Below are positions 57,371 to 64,000 of a DNA stretch of 64,000 nt, piece by piece. How positions within the stretch are numbered: the stretch's first letter is position 1; each line of letters begins with the position of its first letter. A program made the position numbers and the translations under genes. The notes beneath the pieces were generated by a model, which saw only the letters and a program-made list of their open reading frames with translations, was not told the DNA's origin and did no database searches. The DNA lies in NCBI GenBank assembly GCA_041675285.1, contig JBAYTZ010000002.1, positions 186,001-250,000 on the forward strand. Reading direction: 5' to 3'. The stretch is from Candidatus Delongbacteria bacterium (GTDB taxonomy: Bacteria > CAIWAD01).

Positions 57371-57915
57371 GGCTGACCCGGATGGCCATGGCCGTGGACA
57401 CGCGCACCTGCGTGGGCTGCGCGGCCTGCGTGATCGGCTGCAAGACCGAGAACGACGTGGCGGAAGGCTACGTGCGCGACTGGATCGTCACGGATTGCAC
57501 GGGAACCTTTCCCGAGCTGGCGATGAGCGTGCGCAGCGAGCGCTGCAACCACTGCGACAACGCGCCCTGCGTGCGGGCCTGCCCCACGGGCTCGTCCCAC
57601 TTCGCGGACGACGGCAGCGTGCAGATCAACTCCGACAAGTGCTCGGGCTGCAAGGCCTGTATCACGGCCTGCCCCTACGACGCGCGCTTCGTGGATCCGC
57701 GTTCGGGCACCGTGGACAAGTGCACGTTCTGCGCCCACCGGCGCGCCGCGGGGCTGGAGACCACCAGCTGCCAGGAGATCTGCCCCACTTCCTCCATCAT
57801 CTTCGGCGACCTGGCGGATCCGGGCAGCGCGATTTCCCGCCTGCTGGCCACGCGCGAGTGGTACGTCCTGAGCCCGGACGCCGGCACGCGTCCCCAGCAC
57901 TTCTTCTTGAAATAG
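57367..57915 (+). CDS. Four-cluster iron-sulfur subunit, PsrB/NrfC-like
   Basis: A 182-residue electron-transfer subunit with sixteen cysteines in four 4Fe-4S patterns: CVGCAACVIGC (from residue 15), CNHCDNAPCVRAC, CSGCKACITAC, and CTFC followed by CQEIC. It passes electrons between the membrane anchor and the molybdenum subunit. It has no signal of its own and probably travels with the Tat-exported partner. Coupled to the catalytic subunit by ATGA. Confidence 0.93.
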   Translation: MRLTRMAMAVDTRTCVGCAACVIGCKTENDVAEGYVRDWIVTDCTGTFPELAMSVRSERCNHCDNAPCVRACPTGSSHFADDGSVQINSDKCSGCKACITACPYDARFVDPRSGTVDKCTFCAHRRAAGLETTSCQEICPTSSIIFGDLADPGSAISRLLATREWYVLSPDAGTRPQHFFLK

Positions 57916-57924
57916 GAGGCCCGG

Positions 57925-58890
57925 ATGCTGGAGCACACCACCACCCGCGTCAACGAAATGATCGACCCCGTGCTGACCGCCTGGCACGGCGAGGTCGCGC
58001 TCTACCTCTTCCTGGGCGGCATCACGGCCGGGATCATGATCCTGACCGGCGCGCTGCGCCTCTGGAAGCCCGACGACCAGCCCAGCCTGGCGCTGCGCCT
58101 GCTGCCCTGGGCCAGCCTGGCGCTGATCAGCGTGGGCATGCTCTGCCTGTTCATCGACCTGGCCAACCACTGGAACGCCTGGCGCTTCTACCTGATCCTG
58201 CGCCCGCAGACCCCCATGAGCTGGGGCGCCTGGATCCTGCTGCTGGTCTATCCGGTGGCCGCGCACTACGCCTGGGCCGAGACCCCGGAGGCCTGGCGCG
58301 AGGAAGTGCTGCGCCGCGTGCCGCTCAAGCTCCTGCGCGACTGGGGCGACTGGAGCGTGCGCTCCCGGCGCTTCTTCGGCAAGCTCAGCATCGTGGCCGG
58401 CAGCCTGCTGGGCGTCTACACGGGCATCCTGCTGGGCGCCTTCTCCGCCCGCCCCTTCTGGAACAGCGCGTTGCTGGGTCCGCTCTTCCTGGTCTCCGGC
58501 GTCAGCACCGGGGCGGCCTTCATCCTGCTCTTCAAGCTGAAACGCGAGGAGCGGGAGTGGTTCGGTCTCATCGACATGCTGCTGATCGTCAGCGAACTGG
58601 GCATCCTGGCGCTCTGGATGATCGGCCTGGCGGTGGGCGGCGAGGCCGGCCTGCAGGCCCTGCAGCTGATTCTGGGCGGACCCTGGACGGCGGTCTTCTG
58701 GACCCTGGTGGTGGCGCTGGGCCTGCTGGTGCCGCTGGCCGCCGAGTACATCGAGCACCGCCACGGGCTGGCGCCGGGCCGCGCCGCGGCCGTCCTGGTG
58801 CTCATCGGCGGCTTCACGCTGCGCTATGTGATGGTGCACGCGGGGCAGGAATCCCACTGGGTCTCCCAGCTGACGGCCCTGCTGCATTAG
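57925..58890 (+). CDS. NrfD/PsrC-type membrane anchor subunit
   Basis: A 321-residue integral membrane protein with eight or nine predicted helices. It begins WHGEVALYLFLGGITAGIMILTG, the usual NrfD start, and has LISVGMLCLFIDLANHWNAWRFY and SGVSTGAAFILLFKL. It would exchange electrons with the quinone pool. A TAGGAGG site precedes the ATG, 9 bp after the iron-sulfur gene. The three subunits form a complete Psr/Nrf-like complex. Confidence 0.92.
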   Translation: MLEHTTTRVNEMIDPVLTAWHGEVALYLFLGGITAGIMILTGALRLWKPDDQPSLALRLLPWASLALISVGMLCLFIDLANHWNAWRFYLILRPQTPMSWGAWILLLVYPVAAHYAWAETPEAWREEVLRRVPLKLLRDWGDWSVRSRRFFGKLSIVAGSLLGVYTGILLGAFSARPFWNSALLGPLFLVSGVSTGAAFILLFKLKREEREWFGLIDMLLIVSELGILALWMIGLAVGGEAGLQALQLILGGPWTAVFWTLVVALGLLVPLAAEYIEHRHGLAPGRAAAVLVLIGGFTLRYVMVHAGQESHWVSQLTALLH

Positions 58891-58944
58891 GCCCAGGCGG
58901 CGCTCCCGAAAACTCCCGGACGGAATGACAACGAGGCGAGGAAG

Positions 58945-59454
58945 ATGAATCCAAAACCCTACTGGAACCCCTACCTGGCCGGAGCGCTGCTCGGGCTGGC
59001 TCTGCTGGCGGCCTTCGTGGTGGCCGGTCAGGGCCTGGGCGCCAGCGCCTTTCCCAAGCGCGTGCTGGCGGGGGCTTGCGACGTGGTGGCCCCCGACTGG
59101 ACCTCGGGCAGCGAGGCCTTCGGCAAGTACGTCAAGGCCGGCAGTCCCTATCGCGACTGGCTGATGGTGGAAGTGGTCGGCGTGATCCTGGGCGGCTTCA
59201 TCGGCGCCGTGAGCGCCGGCCGCTTCAAGTCCGAGACGGTGCGCAGTCCGCGCATCAGCGTGCGCACGCGCTGGTTCTTCGCCGTGGCGGGCGGCATCCT
59301 GATGGGCTTCGCCGCCGGACTGGGACGCGGCTGCACCAGCGGGCAGGCCCTCTCCGGCGGAGCCAGTCTGGCGGCGGGCAGTTGGGTCTACATGCTGATG
59401 GTCTTCGCGGGCGGCTACGCGCTAGCCCGCCTGATGCGGAGGCAGTGGACATGA
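58945..59454 (+). CDS. YeeE/YedE-family sulfur transport protein, N-half type
   Basis: A 169-residue membrane protein with four or five helices. The motif GLGRGCTSGQALSGGA contains the conserved cysteine of the YeeE/TsuA thiosulfate-uptake family. It is about half the length of full TsuA; the next gene encodes a matching half, so the two probably assemble together. GGCGAGGAAG precedes the ATG. It overlaps the next gene as ATGA. Confidence 0.87.
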   Translation: MNPKPYWNPYLAGALLGLALLAAFVVAGQGLGASAFPKRVLAGACDVVAPDWTSGSEAFGKYVKAGSPYRDWLMVEVVGVILGGFIGAVSAGRFKSETVRSPRISVRTRWFFAVAGGILMGFAAGLGRGCTSGQALSGGASLAAGSWVYMLMVFAGGYALARLMRRQWT

Positions 59455-60662
59455 TGCTCCCGCTGGTTCCCCAGAACGCCTTCGGGCTGGAGGGCGGCCT
59501 GCTCACCGCCCTGGTTATCGGCTTCGTGTTCGGGTTCGCCCTGGAGCGGGCGGGCTTCGGCAACGCGCGCAAACTGGCCGCCCAGTTCTACCTCTACGAC
59601 ATGACGGTCTTCAAGGTCATGTTCACGGCCATTATCACGGCCATGAGCGGACTGTTCGCCCTGGCAGCCTGGGGCGTGGTGGACCTCTCGCTGGTCTGGA
59701 TCAACCCCACCTTCCTGGGACCCCAGCTGGTGGGCGGCTTTCTGCTGGGCGCGGGCTTCCTGGTCAGCGGACTCTGCCCAGGCACGGGCTTCGTCTCGCT
59801 GGCCTCCGGCAAGACCGACGCCCTCTTCGCCATCCTGGGAGTGTTCCTGGGCACCCTGCTCTTCGCGCTGGCGCTGGAGACCGTGCCGGCCTTCAACGCC
59901 TTTTACACGGCCCCCGGTTCGGGCACGGTGCTGCTCCACGATCTGCTGCACGTGCCCGCTCCCTGGCTGGCGCTGGGCGTGGTGCTGATGGCCCTGGGCT
60001 GTTTCGTGGGCGCGGAAAAACTGGAACGGATCTTCGAGCGCAAACTGGACGCCGACCCGGCGAGCGGGCGCGAGCGCAGCCGGGTGGACGACCGACGCGG
60101 CAAGTACATCCTGGCGGGCAGCCTGGCCGTGCTCTGCATCGCGGCGGGGTTGACAGGCGGAGCGCCGGCGCCGGCGCCGGCACTGGCCGCCGTGCCACCG
60201 TCCTTGGAAGCCGGCGCCCTGGCGGAGGCCTTGATCCGCCGCGAGGCGGGCTGGCTGCTGCTGGACCTGCGCACTGCGGCGGAGCGGGAGTTGATCAAGC
60301 TGCCCGGCGCGCAGCCGGTGGAGAAGGTCGGCGAGACGCCGACGGCGCTGCAGGACGCGCCGGAGGGGACGCGCGTGCTGTTGATCGGGTCCGCCGGGCT
60401 GGAGCCCGGCGTTCCGGCGGGCTGGCCCGCCGGGCGCGACTACCTCTGGCTGAGCGGCGGAGCCGAGGCCTGGCAGGCCCAGGTGCTGACCCCGGCTCCG
60501 GCCGGCGGGGCGACGCTGGAAGACCGCGAGCTCGTGGCGCGCCAGAACCAGATTGCGGCGTACTTCAGCGGGGCGGAGGTGGCCGTCAGCGCCGCCGCGC
60601 CGCCGCCCCCGCCCGCCGGCGGTGGCGGGGCCAAGAAAAAGAAGGCCGGGGGCGGTTGCTGA
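59451..60662 (+). CDS. YeeE/YedE-like protein fused to a rhodanese-like domain, Cys-terminal tail
   Basis: A 403-residue protein. Residues about 1-190 are a second YeeE-like membrane half with conserved Cys in SGLCPGTGFVSLASGK. A further helix at about 220-240 (YILAGSLAVLCIAAGL) leads to a rhodanese-like domain (about 255-350) with LLLDLRTAAERE and DYLWLSGGAEAW. At the active-site loop the usual cysteine is missing (VLLIGSAGLEPG). The end is proline-, glycine- and lysine-rich and closes with AKKKKAGGGC, placing a single cysteine at the very C-terminus. It might act as a swinging sulfur acceptor; this is inference. Confidence 0.85.
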   Translation: MMLPLVPQNAFGLEGGLLTALVIGFVFGFALERAGFGNARKLAAQFYLYDMTVFKVMFTAIITAMSGLFALAAWGVVDLSLVWINPTFLGPQLVGGFLLGAGFLVSGLCPGTGFVSLASGKTDALFAILGVFLGTLLFALALETVPAFNAFYTAPGSGTVLLHDLLHVPAPWLALGVVLMALGCFVGAEKLERIFERKLDADPASGRERSRVDDRRGKYILAGSLAVLCIAAGLTGGAPAPAPALAAVPPSLEAGALAEALIRREAGWLLLDLRTAAERELIKLPGAQPVEKVGETPTALQDAPEGTRVLLIGSAGLEPGVPAGWPAGRDYLWLSGGAEAWQAQVLTPAPAGGATLEDRELVARQNQIAAYFSGAEVAVSAAAPPPPPAGGGGAKKKKAGGGC

Positions 60663-60692
60663 GTCGCCGCGTGCTCCGCGTGAGATTCATGG

Positions 60693-60718
60693 AAGGGCCG
60701 CCCGCCGGGCGGCCCTTT
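60693..60718 (+). terminator. Intrinsic terminator after sulfur operon
   Basis: AAGGGCCGCCC (60693-60703), 3-base loop, GGGCGGCCCTT (60707-60717), then a short T-run. It closes the ArsR-molybdoenzyme-YeeE operon. Confidence 0.85.
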
Positions 60719-60906
60719 CGCGGGTCCTTCCGGCCGGGGCCTGTTGAAGTTGTGACACGGGCGTCCCCGGCTGGCGGGGCGGGCGGGGGCTCGCTAGGTT
60801 GCACCGTCACGTCCACGACCCGGCTTGCCGGCCGCCCCGTCGCCAACCCGCACCGACCGCATGGGCGCCGCCCGACGGAGCGTCTGTCACACAGCGAGAG
60901 GACTCC

Positions 60907-61368
60907 ATGCCTGCCCAACCCGATCCCCGCCAGGCCCTGGGAAGCCGGGTCCGCGCCCGGCGCGCCGCCATCCGTGCCTGGATCCACCGGGCCGGCCCGC
61001 GGGCCAGCCGCCTCACCAACCTGAGCATCGTCGGCAGCGGACTCTCCGGGCTGCTGACCATCGGCCCGGCCGCCGGCGGTCCCTCCGCCACCGCGGCCAT
61101 CACCAAGGCCCTGAGCCTGGACGCGCCGGTCTGGCAGCTGCTCTGCGGCGCGGCGGCCCTGAGTTCCTTCGCCGCCTCCACGGCCCTGTTGCTGATCAAG
61201 TCGCACGACGTCTCCGGCCGGCTGGCCCGGGCGGAAAGCGCCGACGTCAAGCTCGAAGGGCTGGAGCTGTCGCTGGAGTTGGATTCGGTGGATTTGTCGC
61301 GGGCCAGTGAACTCTACACCCAGGCCAGCGCCGAGGTGGCATTCATCCGGGAAGGCGAGTCCGCGTAA
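60907..61368 (+). CDS. Small membrane protein of unknown function
   Basis: A 153-residue protein I do not recognise. It starts MPAQPDPRQALGSR with AGAGGA five bases before the ATG. The N-terminus is Arg/Ala-rich, followed by two hydrophobic segments (about 38-58, SIVGSGLSGLLTIGPAAGG, and 78-98, LCGAAALSSFAASTALLL). A soluble acidic C-terminal part follows with LEGLELSLELDSVDLSRASELY. It is convergent with the outer-membrane gene, 8 bp apart. Confidence 0.6.
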   Translation: MPAQPDPRQALGSRVRARRAAIRAWIHRAGPRASRLTNLSIVGSGLSGLLTIGPAAGGPSATAAITKALSLDAPVWQLLCGAAALSSFAASTALLLIKSHDVSGRLARAESADVKLEGLELSLELDSVDLSRASELYTQASAEVAFIREGESA

Positions 61369-61376
61369 CGATTCGG

Positions 61377-63413
61377 TCAGTCTTCGAAGGACCAGCGCAC
61401 GCCCAGCAACTCCTCGTGCCCGTGCAGGGCCCGCTCTTCCACCCGGGCGTTGTCCACCCGCGAGAAGGGACTGCGTAGCGCCCACCAAAGCGTGAAGCGA
61501 CGCCGAGTGGCCTCGCACTGGAACCAGAGTTCGGGTCGCTGCCAGAGAGAATTCCCGCTCGCATCCACCGCGCCGTACTCGTGGTGCAGGCCGGCGCTGG
61601 CGTTCACGCGCAACTCTCCGCCGTAGAAGGCGCGTTCGTGGCGCAGCGCCGCGTCCAGCAGATAGGATGGGAATTCGCGGGACACCAGGTCGCGGTTGTC
61701 GAAGAACCAGCCCTGGTTGAAGCGCAGGAACCAGCCCGGCCGCAGGGTGGCTTCGGCGAAGAGCTGCACGCCCCAATGCAGGTGGTCGTGCCCGCGCCAG
61801 CTCCAGCTGCTGTCGCTCACAGGCGTCTCCAGCAGATCATTCTTCAGTTCCACCCGCCAGGCCCGCAGGGAGACGGGCAGCCTGCCCTGCCAGAACGTGC
61901 GGCCCAGCCGCAGCTCCTGGCGGCGCCAGCGTGTGCCCGCCAGGCTGGAGTCGGGCAACAGGGACAGGCCGGAATCCCGCAGCCAGGGACTGGTGAACGC
62001 GTCCAGCGCGCCCGCCGGCCGTATCACGTGCAACTGCTCGGGCGTGGGTGGCGTGGCGCCCGTGCGCAGCAGCAGGTCGGCCCAGAGCTCGGGACGGGTC
62101 AAGCCCAGCCGCGCGCCCAGACTCCAGCGCCGCCGGTCATCGGCCGAGGCTCGGGCCGCCTCCGCGGAAGGCTCCAGCACCAGCCGGCCCCAGACCGTGG
62201 GACGGGTCCAGGCGGCCCGGAGTTCACCCTCGACCAGCCGGGAATCCTGGAGCCAGGAATCCACACTCAGGCGCTGACTCTCCAGTCCCAGCCGCCCCTT
62301 CAGCCCGCCGCCGGCCCAGAGCCGCTGCCCCAGCAGGGCTCCGCCCCGCAGGCGTTCGCGGTCGGCCCGGTACTGATCCAGGTTCCAGTCGCGCTTGTCC
62401 TGACGCTGCCAGAGGTCCAGGCCCAGCGAGGCCAGGTCGCCCCACTGGCGCGTGAGCCGGGTCCGCAGCAGGCTCTGCCGCAGGTGGCGGTTGTGGCCGT
62501 CGTGGTCGAGGATCTCGCTGGCGTCGCGCAGGATGCGCTGGTCCATCCGCAGCAGCCAGTCCGTCCCCAGCGGGCGGTCCCAGTTCCAAAGAAAGAGATT
62601 GCCGCGGAAGTGCGCGCCGGGCACGCGCTGGTGCGTGAAGGTCTGGCGCGAGGCGGCCAGCACGCGGCCGCCGAGCAGCGGGCGCGCGAACTCGCCCTCG
62701 GCGTGCACGTAACCCAGGAAGCCGTCCGCCCAGCTCACCCGGGTCAGCACGCTGTCGTCCCGGGCCCGCCGGGTCTCGAACTCCAGCCGTCCGCCGGCCC
62801 CGCCGCCCAGACGCTGCCAGGCCTCGCGCCGGGCCGGGTCGGTCAGCCCCGGCAGCAGCAGGTTCAGGTCGGTGACGCCGGTCAGCCGGCTGCCCAGCTC
62901 CAGCCCGTCCAGTTGGATGCCCGAATGGCGGGCCTGCAGGCCGTCCAGGGCCAGCTCCTGCCGCTGGCCCACTTCGGCCTGGTCGAACAGCGGACCCGCC
63001 ACCAGCGGGAGCAACTCCTCCGCCAGATCCTCCACCGGACGGTCGGGCCGTTCGGGCAGACGGGGCAGGGGTCGTGGATCAGGGGAGGAATAGGTCGCGG
63101 GGGTGGGCCAGACGGCCGTCCGCCGCCAGAAGCGGCGCCACAGACCCAGGGTGTCGGCGGCGGCGGCCAGACTGTCGGCCGGGCGGGCCAGGCTGTCGGG
63201 CCGGCTGCGCAGACTGTCCGTCAGCTGGAGGCTGTCCGGAAGCAGTGAGAACGGGGCGTTCAGGCTGTCCGCAGCCAGACTGTCGGGACGAGCCAGCTCG
63301 GTCAAGCCGAAGGGCGCCGGGGGCTGGGCGCCGGCGGACCCCAACAGGAGCGCGGACAGGAGAACCCCCAGTCCCCATCCGGAACCGGTTGCTCTCCTGT
63401 CCGCGCTGCTCAT
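61377..63413 (-). CDS. Outer-membrane beta-barrel protein (TonB-receptor-like)
   Basis: A 678-residue protein with a signal peptide (about 9-30, GLGVLLSALLLGSAGA). Residues about 40-95 are low-complexity with about seven DSL motifs. A plug-like segment near 150-175 (ARHSGIQLDGLELGSRLTG) resembles TonB-dependent receptor plugs. The remainder is made of alternating aromatic-rich strands (WSLGARLGL, WGVQLFAEATL, WFLRFNQGWFF), ending RWSFED with an outer-membrane-type terminal aromatic. The ATG at 63411-63413 has GAGGAA upstream; a GTG five codons earlier has no ribosome site. Transported substrate unknown; a TonB box is not evident. Confidence 0.72.
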   Translation of the reverse strand: MSSADRRATGSGWGLGVLLSALLLGSAGAQPPAPFGLTELARPDSLAADSLNAPFSLLPDSLQLTDSLRSRPDSLARPADSLAAAADTLGLWRRFWRRTAVWPTPATYSSPDPRPLPRLPERPDRPVEDLAEELLPLVAGPLFDQAEVGQRQELALDGLQARHSGIQLDGLELGSRLTGVTDLNLLLPGLTDPARREAWQRLGGGAGGRLEFETRRARDDSVLTRVSWADGFLGYVHAEGEFARPLLGGRVLAASRQTFTHQRVPGAHFRGNLFLWNWDRPLGTDWLLRMDQRILRDASEILDHDGHNRHLRQSLLRTRLTRQWGDLASLGLDLWQRQDKRDWNLDQYRADRERLRGGALLGQRLWAGGGLKGRLGLESQRLSVDSWLQDSRLVEGELRAAWTRPTVWGRLVLEPSAEAARASADDRRRWSLGARLGLTRPELWADLLLRTGATPPTPEQLHVIRPAGALDAFTSPWLRDSGLSLLPDSSLAGTRWRRQELRLGRTFWQGRLPVSLRAWRVELKNDLLETPVSDSSWSWRGHDHLHWGVQLFAEATLRPGWFLRFNQGWFFDNRDLVSREFPSYLLDAALRHERAFYGGELRVNASAGLHHEYGAVDASGNSLWQRPELWFQCEATRRRFTLWWALRSPFSRVDNARVEERALHGHEELLGVRWSFED

Positions 63414-63593
63414 GGGCAGGTTCCTCACTGGCTGCTCCCGGCCCGCTCCCCGGCCAGCCGGAGCGCTACCCTGCTTCGCAAGGCGCCGCGGCGGCCGCGC
63501 ATCCGCCGGACTCGCGGGTTCCGTGGGGACCTTCGTCGCGCCGGATCCCGGGCCGACCCAGAGCGCCGGCTCGGGATCCAGGGGAAACTGGGT

Positions 63594-63941
63594 TCAGCTC
63601 ACGCGCTCGCGCAGGCGGGCGGCCTTGCCGCTGCGGGCCCGCAGGAAGTAGAGGCGGCCGCGGCGCACGCGGGCGGACCGCTTCACCACCAGCTTCTCGA
63701 CCTTGGGGCTGTGCAGGGGAAAGATGCGCTCCACGCCGAAACCCTTGAGGGCCTTGCGCACGGTGTAGGTCGCCGTGGCGCTGTTGCCGCCATGGCGCGC
63801 GATCACGACACCCGTGTAGACCTGGATGCGCTCCTTGCTTCCCTCGATGATGCGGACATGCACGTCCACGTTGTCGCCCACGGCGAACTCGGGCAGGTCG
63901 GTGCGCAGTTCGGGCACGTATTGGCTCTTCAGCAGGCTCAT
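63594..63941 (-). CDS. rplS: 50S ribosomal protein L19
   Basis: A 115-residue protein at the 30S-50S interface. Features are DLPEFAVGDNVDVHVRIIEGSKERIQVYTGVVIARHG, the KGFGVERIFPLHSPKVEKLVVKRSARVRRGRLYFLR block and a basic tail. The ATG at 63939-63941 has GAGGAGG upstream; the open frame before it starts with GTG and lacks a site. In many bacteria trmD lies directly upstream, which would be outside the window. Confidence 0.96.
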   Translation of the reverse strand: MSLLKSQYVPELRTDLPEFAVGDNVDVHVRIIEGSKERIQVYTGVVIARHGGNSATATYTVRKALKGFGVERIFPLHSPKVEKLVVKRSARVRRGRLYFLRARSGKAARLRERVS

Positions 63942-64000
63942 GATCGCCTCCTCTATCCTTCGTCTGGCATTTTTCGTTTCCACAGGTCCGGCCGCTTGCG

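Overview
The window is 64 kb of dense, GC-rich bacterial chromosome. Genes are mostly in tight, translationally coupled operons. Several markers point to the FCB side of the bacterial tree, probably an uncultured or little-studied candidate phylum with high GC: secreted proteins ending in an NPFNP/FlgD-Ig or type IX-like C-terminal tail that closes in -LVK/-LLK, a GWxTD-domain protein, an outer-membrane protein with a DSL-rich N-terminus, folK beside a deoxynucleoside kinase, and a long-form aromatic amino acid hydroxylase. I cannot name a genus. No tRNA, rRNA, CRISPR array, insertion sequence or prophage gene was seen.

Layout. 1-7.6 kb (minus): the start of a transketolase gene, then a chemotaxis operon read cheA-cheY-cheX-cheW-response regulator-cheB-cheR-PilZ. 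7.7-9.2 kb (plus): two GIN-domain (DUF2807-like) envelope proteins. 9.2-16.6 kb (minus): natA-yihY-natB, folB-folK-deoxynucleoside kinase, rng-rplU-rpmA. 16.7-23.6 kb (minus): purS-purQ-tatC-smc-GWxTD. 23.6-24.4 kb: a repeat-filled gap. 24.4-27.7 kb (minus): degP-purC-psd-pssA, followed by a second repeat-filled gap. 28.2-31.3 kb: fsa and truA (minus), then a PAS-containing chemoreceptor (plus). 31.4-35.8 kb (minus): a lipoprotein and a 1054-residue secreted protein behind a sigma-54-like promoter. 36-42.7 kb (minus): a phenylalanine/tyrosine degradation operon (phhA, hpd, hmgA) with accessory genes. 43-45 kb: fetAB and an OmpR-type regulator. 45.4-48.3 kb: two secreted proteins with sorting tails, a DtxR/MntR regulator and an OsmC protein. 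48.4-60.7 kb (plus): a molybdenum cofactor island that runs into a sulfur-type molybdoenzyme operon. 60.9-64 kb: a small membrane protein, an outer-membrane beta-barrel protein and rplS.

How parts work together. The chemotaxis operon carries kinase, adaptor, receptor-modifying enzymes and a CheX phosphatase; the chemoreceptor at 30 kb shares a sigma-28-like promoter with cheA. The molybdenum island supplies precursor synthesis (moaA, moaC), sulfur loading (moaD, moaE, moeB), metal insertion (moeA) and nucleotide attachment (mobB-mobA fusion). It is led by a structured RNA that looks like a molybdenum cofactor riboswitch. The genes that follow encode an ArsR regulator, a Tat-exported PsrA/PhsA-like catalytic subunit, an iron-sulfur subunit, an NrfD-type membrane anchor and two YeeE/YedE-type sulfur transport modules, so the region looks like one unit for building and feeding a sulfur-redox enzyme.

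The most unusual feature is a modular intergenic cassette present three times at 23.6-24.4 and 27.7-28.1 kb. In each copy a G/C-run hairpin is followed by a 185-bp element with four or five hairpins whose stems change in a compensatory way between copies. Two of the three cassettes then continue into a CTCTGTG-type repeat.
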